A stretch of DNA of 64,000 bases from Avena insularis (Eukaryota; Streptophyta; Magnoliopsida; Poales; Poaceae), in the NCBI GenBank assembly GCA_023614405.1, contig CM042696.1, positions 333,179,211 through 333,243,210 on the forward strand. The letters are read 5' to 3'. Made by a program: the position numbers and the translations under genes. Position 1 is the stretch's first letter. Each line of letters starts with the position of its first letter. The notes under the pieces are model-generated. The model made no database searches. It was not told the origin of the DNA and was given only the letters and a program-made list of their open reading frames with translations. This document shows, in pieces, positions 51,901 through 64,000 of this stretch.

Positions 51901-54900
51901 GTCACAAACCACATATGGATCCACCAGTGTTCATTGCATGTGTGTTCTTTCCACAAACCACATATGTATCCACTATAATAATTGCATGTGTGTTCTATTG
52001 ACAAACCACATATGGATTCACCAGAGTCATTGCATGTGTGTTCTTTTCAAAAACCACACATGGATCAACTAGAGTCATTGCATGTGTGTTCTTTCCATGA
52101 ACCACATATGTATCAACCAGAGTCATTGCATGTGTGTTCTTTCCACAAACCACACATGGATCCACCAGAGTAATTGCATGTGTGTTCATGTCACAAACCA
52201 CACATGGATCAACCAATGTAATTGCATGTGTGTTCATGTCAAAAACCACACATGGATCCACAAATGTCATTGCATGTGTGTTCTTTCCATGAACCACATA
52301 TGGATCAACAAATGGCATTGCGTGTGTGTTCTTTCCACAAACCACATATGGATCCACCAATGTCATTGCATGTGTTGTTCTGTTCCACAAACCACATATG
52401 GATCCACTAGAGTCATTGCATGCGTGTTCTTTCCACAAACCACATATGGACCAACAAATGCCATTGCATGTGTGTTCTTTCCACAAACCACATATGGATC
52501 CACCAATGTCATTGCATGTGTGTTCTTTTGACAAATAACTTGGATCAACCAATGGCATTGCATGTGTGTTATTGTCATAAACCACACATGGATCAACCAA
52601 TGTCATTGTGTGTTCATGTCAAAATCACACATGGATCCACCAATGGCATTGCATGTGTGTTCTTTACATGAACCACATATGGATCAACCAGAGTCATTGC
52701 ATGTGTGTTCTTTCCACAAATCACACATGGATCCACCAGAGTAATTGCATGTGTGTCCATGTCACAAACCACACATGGATCCACAAATTTCATTGCATGT
52801 GTGTTCTTTTCACAAACCACATATGGATCAACAAATGTCATTGCATGTGTGTTCTTTCCACAAACCAAATATGGATCCACCAATGTCATTGCACGTGTTC
52901 TTTTCACAAACCACATATGGATCCACTAGAGTCATTGCATGTGTGTTCTTTTCACAAACCACACATGGATCAACCAGAGTCATTGCATGTGTGTTCTTTC
53001 CACAAACCACAAATGGATCCACCAGAGTAATTGCATGTGTGTTCTTTTCACAAACCACATATGGATCAACTAGAGTCATTGCATCTGTGTTCTTTCCACA
53101 AACCACACATGGATCCACCAGAGTAATTGCATGTGTGCTCATGTCACAGACCACACATGGATCCACCAGTGTCATTGCATGTGTGTTCTTTTCCACAAAC
53201 TACATATGGATCCACCAATGTCACTGCATGTGTGTTCTTTCCACAAACCACATATGTATCCACCAGAGTGATTGCATGTGTGTTCTTTTCCACAAACCAC
53301 ATATGGATCCACTAGAGTTCATTGCATGTTTCTTCTTTTCCACAAACCACATATGGATCAAAAAATGTCATTGCAAGTGTGTTATTGTCAAAAACTACAT
53401 ATGGATCAATCAATGTCATTGCATGTGTGTTCCTGTCACAAACCACACATGGATTCACCAGTGTTCATTGCACGTGTGTTCTTTCCACAAACCACATATG
53501 TATCCACTAGAGTAATTGCATGTGTGTTCTTTTCACAAACCACATATGGATCCACCAATGGCATTGCATGTGTGTTCTTTCCACAACCCACATATGGATC
53601 AACCAATGCCATTGCATGTCTGTTCTTTCCATGAACCACATGGATCAACCAGAGTCATTGCATGTGTGTTCTTTCCACAAACCACACATGGATCCACCAG
53701 AGTAATTGCATTTGTGGTCAAGTTACAAACCACACATGGATCCACCAATGTCATTGTGTGTGTGTTGTTTCCATGAACCACATATGGATCCACCAGAGTA
53801 ATTGCATGTGTGTTCTTTTCACAAACAACATATGGATCAACCAGAGTCATTGCATATGTGTTCTTTCCACAAACCACACATGGATCTACCACATTAATTG
53901 CATGTGTGGTCATGTCACAAACCACACATGGATCCACCAATGGCATTGCATGTGTGTTGTTTCCATGAACCACACATGGATCCACCAATGTCATTGTGTG
54001 TGTGTTGTTTCCATGAACCACATATGGATCCACCAATGTGATTGCATGTGTGTTCTTTCCACAAACCACATAAGGATCCACCAGAGTCATTGCGTGTGTG
54101 TTCTTTTCACAAACCACATATGGATCCACTAGAGTCATTGCATGTGTGCTCTTTCCATAAACCACATATGGATCCACTAGAGTCATTGCATGTGTGTTCT
54201 TTCCACTAACCAAATATGGATCCACCAATGTCATTGCATGTGTGTTCTTTTCAAAAAACCACATATGGATCCACCAGAGTCATTGCATGTGTGTTCTTAT
54301 GACGAACCACACATGGATCCACCAGAGTCATTGCATGTGTGTTACTGTCACAAACCACATATGGATCCACCAATGTCATTGCATGTGTGTTCATGTCACA
54401 AACCTCACATGGATCCACCAACGTCATTGCATGTGTGTTCTTTTCACAAACCACATATGGATCAACAAATGTCATTGCATGTGTGTTCTTTCCACAAACC
54501 AAATATGGATCCACCAATGTCATTACATGTGTGTTATTTTCACAAACCACATATGGATCCACTAGAGTCATTGCATGTGTGTTCTTTTCACAAACCACAC
54601 ATGGATCCACAGAGTCATTGCATGTGTGTTCTTTCCACAAACTACACATGGATCAACCAGAGTAATTGCATGTGTGTTCATCTCACAAACCACACATGGA
54701 TCCACCAATGTCATTGCATGTGTGTTCTTTCCATGAACCATATAAGGATCCACCAATGTCATTGCATGTGTGTTCTTTCCACAAACCACATATGGATCCA
54801 CTAGAGTCATTGCATGTGTGTTCTTCCGACAAACCACATATGGATCCACTAGAGTCATTGCATGTGTGTTCTTTTCCACAAACCACATATGATCAACAAA

Positions 54901-57900
54901 TGTCATTGCATGTGTGTTCTTTTCCACAAACCACATATGGATCCACTAGAGTTCATTGCATGTTTGTTCTATTCCACAAACCACATGGATCAACCACGTC
55001 ATTGCATGTGTGTTATTGTCACAAACCACATATGGATCAACCAATGTCATTGCATGTGTGTTCTTGTCACAAACCACATATGGATCCACCAGTGTTCATT
55101 GCATGTGTGTTCTTTCCACAAACCACATATATATCCACTAGAGTAATTGCATGTGTGTTCTTTTAACAAACCACATATGGATCAACCAGAGTCATTGCAT
55201 GTGTGTTCTCTTCATAAACTACACATGGATCAACTAGAGTCATTGCATGTGTCTTCTTTCCATGAACCACATATGGATCAACCAGAGTCATTGCATGTGT
55301 GTTCTTTCCACAAACCACACATGGATCCACCAGAGTCATTGCATGTGTGTTCTTTTGACGAACCACACATGGATCCACTAGAGTCATTGCATCTGTGTTA
55401 CTGTCACAAACAACATATGGATCAACCAATGTCATTACATGTGTGTTCTTTTGACAAACAACATGGATCAACCAATGGCATTGCATGTGTGTTCTTTCCA
55501 TAAACCACATGGTTCAACCAATGTCATTACATGTGTGTTCTTTCTGCAAACCACATGGATCAACCAGAGTCGTTGCATGTGTGTTCATGTCACAAACCTC
55601 ACATGGATCCACCAATGTCATTGCATGTGTGTTCTTTCCATGAAACACGTATGGATCAACCAGAGTCATTGCATGCGTGTTCTTTCCACAAACCACACAT
55701 GGATCCACCAGAGTAATTACATGTGTGTTCATGTCACAAACCACACATGGATCCACCAATGTCATTGCATGTGTGTTCTTTTAACAAACCACATATGTAT
55801 CTACAAATTCATTGCATGTGTGTTCTTTCCACAAACCAAATATGGATCCACCAATGTCATTGCATGTGTGTTCTTTTCACAAACCACATATGGATCCACT
55901 AGAGTCATTTCATGTGTGTTCTTTTCACAAACCACGCATGGATCCACCAGAGTCATTGCATGTGTGTTCTTTCCACAAACCACACATGGATCAACCAGAG
56001 TAATTACATGTGTGTTCATGTCAAAAACCACACATGGATCCACCAATGTCATTGCATGTGTGTTGTTTCCATGAAATATATATGGATCGACCAATGTCAT
56101 TGCATGTGTGTTCTTTCCACAAACCATATAAGGATCCACCAGAGTCATTGCATGTGTGTTCTTTTCACAAACCACATATGGATCCACTAGAGTTATTGCA
56201 TGTGTGTTCTTTCCACAAACCACATATGGATTCACCAGAGTCATTGCATGTGTGTTCCTTTCCACAAATCACATATGGATCAACAAGAGTGATTGCATGT
56301 GTGTTCTTTCCACAAACCACATATGGATCAACAAATGTCATTGCATGTGTGTTCTTTTCCACAAACCACATATGGATCCACTAGAGTTCATTGCATGTTT
56401 GTTCTTTTCCACAAACCACATAGATCAACCAATGGCATTGCATGTGCGTTAATGTGATAAACCACATATGGATCAACCAATGGCAATGCATGTGTGTTCT
56501 TGTAACAAACCACATATGGATCCACCAGTGTTCATTGCATGTGTGTTCTTTCCACAAACCACATATGTATCCACTATAATAATTGCATGTGTGTTCTTTT
56601 GACAAACCACATATGGATTCACCAGAGTCATTGCATGTGTGTTCTTTTCAAAAACCACACATGGATCAACTAGAGTCATTGCATGTGTGTTCTTTCCATG
56701 AACCACATATGTATCAACCAGAGTCATTGCATGTGTGTTCTTTCCACAAACCACACATGGATCCACCAGAGTAATTGCATGTGTGTTCATGTCACAAACC
56801 ACACATGGATCAACCAATGTAATTGCATGTGTGTTCATGTCAAAAACCACACATGGATCCACAAATGTCATTGCATGTGTGTTCTTTCCATGAACCACAT
56901 ATGGATCAACAAATGGCATTGCGTGTGTGTTCTTTCCACAAACCACATATGGATCCACCAATGTCATTGCATGTGTTGTTCTGTTCCACAAACCACATAT
57001 GGATCCACTAGAGTCATTGCATGCGTGTTCTTTCCACAAACCACATATGGACCAACAAATGCCATTGCATGTGTGTTCTTTCCACAAACCACATATGGAT
57101 CCACCAATGTCATTGCATGTGTGTTCTTTTGACAAATAACTTGGATCAACCAATGGCATTGCATGTGTGTTATTGTCATAAACCACACATGGATCAACCA
57201 ATGTCATTGCATGTGTGTTCATGTCAAAAATCACACATGGATCCACCAATGGCATTGCATGTGTGTTCTTTACATGAACCACATATGGATCAACCAGAGT
57301 CATTGCATGTGTGTTCTTTCCACAAATCACACATGGATCCACCAGAGTAATTGCATGTGTGTCCATGTCACAAACCACACATGGATCCACAAATTTCATT
57401 GCATGTGTGTTCTTTTCACAAACCACATATGGATCAACAAATGTCATTGCATGTGTGTTCTTTCCACAAACCAAATATGGATCCACCAATGTCATTGCAC
57501 GTGTGTTCTTTTCACAAACCACATATGGATCCACTAGAGTCATTGCATGTGTGTTCTTTTCACAAACCACACATGGATCAACCAGAGTCATTGCATGTGT
57601 GTTCTTTCCACAAACCACAAATGGATCCACCAGAGTAATTGCATGTGTGTTCTTTTCACAAACCACATATGGATCAACTAGAGTCATTGCATCTGTGTTC
57701 TTTCCACAAACCACACATGGATCCACCAGAGTAATTGCATGTGTGCTCATGTCACACACCACACATGGATCCACCAGTGTCATTGCATGTGTGTTCTTTT
57801 CCACAAACTACATATGGATCCACCAATGTCACTGCATGTGTGTTCTTTCCACAAACCACATATGTATCCACCAGAGTGATTGCATGTGTGTTCTTTTCCA

Positions 57901-58159
57901 CAAACCACATATGGATCCACTAGAGTTCATTGCATGTTTCTTCTTTTCCACAAACCACATATGGATCAAAAAATGTCATTGCAAGTGTGTTATTGTCAAA
58001 AACTACATATGGATCAATCAATGTCATTGCATGTGTGTTCCTGTCACAAACCACACATGGATTCACCAGTGTTCATTGCACGTGTGTTCTTTCCACAAAC
58101 CACATATGTATCCACTAGAGTAATTGCATGTGTGTTCTTTTCACAAACCACATATGGAT
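48940..58159. repeat. 4.59-kb tandem duplication within the satellite
   Basis: Copy A (about 48940-53532) and copy B (about 53533-58159) align at an offset of 4593 bp, rising to 4601 and 4608 bp after small indels. Long stretches appear identical; the 665-bp block 49006-49671 matches 53599-54264 with the same encoded frame. The exception is about 50940-51400 in copy A, which is rich in differences. This is among the youngest duplications in the window. Confidence 0.85.
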
Positions 58160-58469
58160 TCACCAGAGTCATTGCATGTGTGTTCTTTCCACTAACCAAA
58201 TATGGATCCATTAATGTCATTGCTTGTGTGTTCTTTTCACAAACTACATATGGATCCACCAAAGTCATTGCATGTGTGTTCTTTTCACGAACCATATAAG
58301 GATCCACCAGAGTCATTGCATGTGTGTTCTTTTCACAAACCACATATGGATCCACTAGAGTTATTGCATGTGTGTTCTTTCCACAAACCACATATGGATT
58401 CACCAGAGTCATTGCATGTGTGTTCCTTTCCACAAATCACATATGGATCAACAAGAGTGATTGCATGTG

Positions 58470-61010
58470 TGTTCATGTCACAAACCTCACATGGATCCAC
58501 CAATGTCATTGCATGTGTGTTCTTTCCATGAAACACGTATGGATCAACCAGAGTCATTGCATGCGTGTTCTTTCCACAAACCACACATGGATCCACCAGA
58601 GTAATTACATGTGTGTTCATGTCACAAACCACACATGGATCCACCAATGTCATTGCATGTGTGTTCTTTTAACAAACCACATATGTATCTACAAATTCAT
58701 TGCATGTGTGTTCTTTCCACAAACCAAATATGGATCCACCAATGTCATTGCATGTGTGTTCTTTTCACAAACCACATATGGATCCACTAGAGTCATTTCA
58801 TGTGTGTTCTTTTCACAAACCACGCATGGATCCACCAGAGTCATTGCATGTGTGTTCTTTCCACAAACCACACATGGATCAACCAGAGTAATTACATGTG
58901 TGTTCATGTCAAAAACCACACATGGATCCACCAATGTCATTGCATGTGTGTTGTTTCCATGAAATATATATGGATCGACCAATGTCATTGCATGTGTGTT
59001 CTTTCCACAAACCATATAAGGATCCACCAGAGTCATTGCATGTGTGTTCTTTTCACAAACCACATATGGATCCACTAGAGTTATTGCATGTGTGTTCTTT
59101 CCACAAACCACATATGGATTCACCAGAGTCATTGCATGTGTGTTCCTTTCCACAAATCACATATGGATCAACAAGAGTGATTGCATGTGTGTTCTTTCCA
59201 CAAACCACATATGGATCAACAAATGTCATTGCATGTGTGTTCTTTTCCACAAACCACATATGGATCCACTAGAGTTCATTGCATGTTTGTTCTTTTCCAC
59301 AAACCACATAGATCAACCAATGGCATTGCATGTGCGTTAATGTGATAAACCACATATGGATCAACCAATGCAATGCATGTGTGTTCTTGTAACAAACCAC
59401 ATATGGATCCACCAGTGTTCATTGCATGTGTGTTCTTTCCACAAACCACATATGTATCCACTATAATAATTGCATGTGTGTTCTTTTGACAAACCACATA
59501 TGGATTCACCAGAGTCATTGCATGTGTGTTCTTTTCAAAAACCACACATGGATCAACTAGAGTCATTGCATGTGTGTTCTTTCCATGAACCACATATGTA
59601 TCAACCAGAGTCATTGCATGTGTGTTCTTTCCACAAACCACACATGGATCCACCAGAGTAATTGCATGTGTGTTCATGTCACAAACCACACATGGATCAA
59701 CCAATGTAATTGCATGTGTGTTCATGTCAAAAACCACACATGGATCCACAAATGTCATTGCATGTGTGTTCTTTCCATGAACCACATATGGATCAACAAA
59801 TGGCATTGCATGTGTGTTCTTTCACAAAACCACATATGGATCCACCAATGTCATTGCATGTGTTGTTCTGTTCCACAAACCACATATGGATCCACTAGAG
59901 TCATTGCATGCGTGTTCTTTCCACAAACCACATATGGACCAACAAATGCCATTGCATGTGTGTTCTTTCCACAAACCACATATGGATCCACCAATGTCAT
60001 TGCATGTGTGTTCTTTTGACAAATAACTTGGATCAACCAATGGCATTGCATGTGTGTTATTGTCATAAACCACACATGGATCAACCAATGTCATTGCATG
60101 TGTGTTCATGTCAAAAATCACACATGGATCCACCAATGGCATTGCATGTGTGTTCTTTACATGAACCACATATGGATCAACCAGAGTCATTGCATGTGTG
60201 TTCTTTCCACAAATCACACATGGATCCACCAGAGTAATTGCATGTGTGTCCATGTCACAAACCACACATGGATCCACAAATTTCATTGCATGTGTGTTCT
60301 TTTCACAAACCACATATGGATCAACAAATGTCATTGCATGTGTGTTCTTTCCACAAACCAAATATGGATCCACCAATGTCATTGCACGTGTGTTCTTTTC
60401 ACAAACCACATATGGATCCACTAGAGTCATTGCATGTGTGTTCTTTTCACAAACCACACATGGATCAACCAGAGTCATTGCATGTGTGTTCTTTCCACAA
60501 ACCACAAATGGATCCACCAGAGTAATTGCATGTGTGTTCTTTTCACAAACCACATATGGATCAACTAGAGTCATTGCATCTGTGTTCTTTCCACAAACCA
60601 CACATGGATCCACCAGAGTAATTGCATGTGTGCTCATGTCACAGACCACACATGGATCCACCAGTGTCATTGCATGTGTGTTCTTTTCCACAAACTACAT
60701 ATGGATCCACCAATGTCACTGCATGTGTGTTCTTTCCACAAACCACATATGTATCCACCAGAGTGATTGCATGTGTGTTCTTTTCCACAAACCACATATG
60801 GATCCACTAGAGTTCATTGCATGTTTCTTCTTTTCCACAAACCACATATGGATCAAAAAATGTCATTGCAAGTGTGTTATTGTCAAAAACTACATATGGA
60901 TCAATCAATGTCATTGCATGTGTGTTCCTGTCACAAACCACACATGGATTCACCAGTGTTCATTGCACGTGTGTTCTTTCCACAAACCACATATGTATCC
61001 ACTAGAGTAA
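58470..61010. repeat. Third partial copy of the 4.59-kb block (offset 2.89 kb)
   Basis: This stretch repeats 55585-58123 at offsets of 2887-2888 bp with few differences. It is joined on its left to a mosaic (58160-58470) that combines a piece resembling 47690-47800 (TTTCCACTAACC, ATCCATTAATG) with a piece resembling 56130-56300. The patchwork indicates exchange between misaligned copies. Confidence 0.75.
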
Positions 61011-64000
61011 TTGCATGTGTGTTCTTTTCACAAACCACATATGGATCCACCAGACTTATTGCATGTGTGTTCTTTCCACAAACCAAATATGGATCCACCA
61101 ATGTCATTGCATGTGTGTTCTTTCCATGAACCACATATCGATCCACCAGAGTCTTTGCATGTGTGTTCTTTTCACAAACCACATATGGATCCACTAGAGT
61201 CATTGCATGTGTGTTCTTTTCACAAACCAAATCCACTAGAGTCATTGCATGTGTGTTCTTTTCACAAACCATATATGGATCAACCAATGTCATTGCATGT
61301 GTGTTCTTTTCACAAACTACATATGGATCCACCAGAGTCATTGCATGTGTGTTCTTTTCACAAACCACATATGGATCCACCAGAGTCATTGCATGCATGT
61401 TCTTTTCACAAACCACATATGGATCCACTAGAGGCATTGCATGTGTGTTCATGTCACAAACCACACATGGATCCACCAATGTCATTGCATGCGTGTTCTT
61501 TCCATCAACCACATATGGATCCACCAAAGTCATTGCATGTGTGTTCTTTTTACATATGGATCAAACAATGGCATTGCATGTGTGTTATTGTCATAAACCA
61601 CATATGGATCAACCAATGTCATTGCATGTGTGTTCATGTCACAAACCACACATGGATCCACCAATGTCATTGCATGTGTGTTATTTCCATAAACCACATA
61701 TGGATCCACCAATGTCATGGCATGTGTGTGCTTTCCACAAACCACATATGGATCCACCAATGTCATTGCATGTGTCCTCTTTTCCACAAACCACATATGG
61801 ATCCACTAGAGTCATTGCATGTGTGGTCTTTCCACAAACCACACATGTATCCACTAGAGTCATTGCATGTGTGTTCTTTCCACAAACCACACATGGATCC
61901 ACCAGAGTCATTACATGTGTGTTGTTTTCACAAACCATATATGGATCAACCAATGGCATTGCATGTGTGTTCTTTTCACAACCCACATATGGATCAACCA
62001 ATATCATTGCATGTGTGTTCTTTCCACAAACCACATATGTACCAACTAGAGTAATTGCATGTGTGTTCTTTTCCACAAACCACATATGGATCCACTAGAT
62101 TCATTGCACGTGTGTTCTTTCCACAAACTACACATGGATCCACCAGAGTCATTGCAGGTATGTTCTTTACACAAACCACACATGGATCAACAAATGTCAT
62201 TGCATGTGTGTTCTTTCCACAAACCACATATGGATCAACAAATGTCATTGCATGTGTGTTCTTTCCATGAACCAAATATGGATCCACCAGAGTCATTGCA
62301 TGTGTGTTCTTTTCACAAACCACATATGGATCCACTAGAGTCACCGCATGTGTGTTCTTTTCACAAACCACACGTTGATCCACCAGAGTCATTGCATGTG
62401 TGTTCTTATGAAGAACCACACATGGATCCACCAGAGTCATTGCATGTGTGTTACTGTCACAAACCACATATGGATCCACAAATGTCATTGCATGTGTGTT
62501 CATGTCACAAACCTCACATGGATCCACCAACGTCATTGCATGTGTGTTCTTTTCACAAACCACATATGGATCAACAAATGTCATTGCATGTGTGTTCTTT
62601 CCACAAACCACATATGGATCCACTAGAGTTCATTGCATGTTTGTTCTATTCCACAAACCACATGGATCAACCAGGGCATTGCATGTGTGTTATTGTCACA
62701 AACCACATATGGATCAACCAATGTCATTGCATGTGTGTTCTTGTCACAAACCACATATGGATCCACCAGTGTTCATTGCATGTGTGTTCTTTCCACAAAC
62801 CACATATATATCCACTAGAGTAATTGCATGTGTGTTCTTTTAACAAACCACATATGGATCAACCAGAGTCATTGCATGTGTGTTCTCTTCACAAACTACA
62901 CATGGATCAACTAGAGTCATTGCATGTGTCTTCTTTCCATGAACCACATATGGATCAACCAGAGTCATTGCATGTGTGCTCTTTTGACGAACCACACATG
63001 GATCCACTAGAGTCATTGCATCTGTGTTACTGTCACAAACAACATATGGATCAACCAATGTCATTACATGTGTGTTCTTTTGACAAACAACATGGATCAA
63101 CCAATGGCATTGCATGTGTGTTCTTTCCATAAACCACATGGTTCAACCAATGTCATTACATGTGTGTTCTTTCTGCAAACCACATGGATCAACCAGAGTC
63201 GTTGCATGTGTGTTCTTTCCACAAACCACACATGGATCCACCAGAGTAATTCTATGTGTGTTCATGTCACAAACCACATATGGATCCACCAATGTCATTG
63301 CATGTGTGTTCATGTCACAAACCTCACATGGATCCACCAATGTCATTGCATGTGTGTTCTTTCCATGAAACACGTATGGATCAACCAGAGTCATTGCATG
63401 CGTGTTCTTTCCACAAACCACACATGGATCCACCAGAGTAATTACATGTGTGTTCATGTCACAAACCACACATGGATCCACCAATGTTATTGCATGTGTG
63501 TTCTTTTAACAAACCACATATGTATCTACAAATTCATTGCATGTGTGTTCTTTCCACAAACCAAATATGGATCCACCAATGTCATTGCATGTGTGTTCTG
63601 TTCACAAACCACATATGGATCCACTAGAGTCATTGCATGTGTGTTCTTTTCACAAACCACGCATGGATCCACCAGAGTCATTGCATGTGTCTTCTTTCCA
63701 CAAACCACACATGGATCAACCAGAGTAATTACATGTGTGTTCATGTCAAAAACCACACATGGATCCACCAATGTCATTGCATGTGTGTTGTTTCCATGAA
63801 ATATATATGGATCGACCAATGTCATTGCATGTGTGTTCTTTCCACAAACCATATAAGGATCCACCAGAGTCATTGCATGTGTGTTCTTTTCACAAACCAC
63901 ATATGGATCCACTAGAGTTATTGCATGTGTGTTCTTTCCACAAACCACATATGGATTCACCAGAGTCATTGCATGTGTGTTCCTTTCCACAAATCACATA
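61011..64000. repeat. Mosaic satellite with truncated monomers and a partial repeat of the 49-56 kb series
   Basis: About 61011-62440 is a more diverse stretch. It includes monomers shortened to about 42 bp (near 61213-61254, CCAAATCCACTAG) and about 41 bp (near 61538-61580, TTTTTACATATGG). From about 62440 the order of variants matches 54330 onwards and 49740 onwards, with offset 7677 relative to 55147 and offset 4837 relative to 58689, until the window ends. Confidence 0.7.

Larger units (their letters stand above)
31156..64000. repeat. 48-bp tandem satellite array, right part
   Basis: The same 48-bp satellite as the left part, in the same orientation and phase, about 680 copies, running off the right edge. 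It has the same variant classes, including the once-per-HOR monomer with GCATGTTTGTT instead of GCATGTGTGTT. That marker recurs here at about 33105, 34930, 36850, 38240, 39725, 41164, 42074, 44044, 45433, 46920, 50366, 51791, 54959, 56396, 59284 and 62637, with the variant GCATGTTTCTT at 53331, 57935 and 60824. Spacing is mostly 1.35-1.9 kb, shorter than in the left part. No second transposon was found. The open frames through it are periodic by-products. Confidence 0.98.

Noticed and set aside
1..64000. Transcription-factor sites in every monomer (TGCATG as an RY element, AAAG as a Dof core, CAnnTG E-boxes)
   Set aside because: The motifs are 4-6 bp and arise automatically from the repeat. 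Presence in each monomer is not evidence of binding or function.
61011..64000. A second retrotransposon or gene near the right end
   Set aside because: The more diverse monomers here are still satellite. No LTR end, polypurine tract or non-satellite stretch longer than about 10 bp is visible.

Overview
The window is gene-free plant heterochromatin, most likely from a Triticeae grass (wheat, barley, rye or a relative). The organism call rests on the style of the single retrotransposon: an Athila-like Ty3/gypsy element whose LTRs begin TGATACGTCC and whose polypurine tract reads AAGCTTGGGGGGAG. I recognise this pattern from Triticeae repeats but could not search for it. I see no host gene, tRNA, rRNA or CRISPR array.

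Layout. Positions 1-21395 and 31156-64000 are two parts of one tandem satellite built from a 48-bp monomer, about 54.2 kb or roughly 1,100 copies. Most monomers carry a BamHI site (GGATCC), and many also carry an NdeI site (CATATG) next to it. Monomers fall into many variants, including 45-, 47- and 49-bp forms, arranged in higher-order repeats (HORs). Marker monomers recur every 2.1-2.5 kb in much of the left part and every 1.35-1.9 kb in much of the right part. Superimposed are recent segmental tandem duplications with offsets of about 3.36, 4.80, 7.19, 4.59 and 2.89 kb, plus a local 383-bp 8-mer unit.

Positions 21396-31155 hold one 9,760-bp LTR retrotransposon in + orientation, flanked by a perfect 5-bp target-site duplication (ACCAC). 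Removing it restores one normal satellite monomer. It has two LTRs (1,388 and 1,386 bp), a broken gag-protease region, a broken ATHILA ORF-1-like gene, and long non-coding spacers. No reverse transcriptase, RNase H or integrase is visible, so it is a non-autonomous element that was mobilised in trans. Its LTRs differ by roughly 5-6% by eye, consistent with insertion on the order of two million years ago.

Because 48 is a multiple of 3, the satellite stays open as a 16-residue periodic peptide in several frames on both strands, giving apparent ORFs of up to 445 codons. I treat these as by-products of the repeat, not genes. The observations most worth following are the satellite and its HOR evolution, the dyad symmetry and CpG-free consensus of the monomer, a possible internal promoter plus 5'-UTR intron ahead of the ATHILA-like gene, and patches where one copy of a duplicated block is unusually mutated (biological conversion or assembly error).
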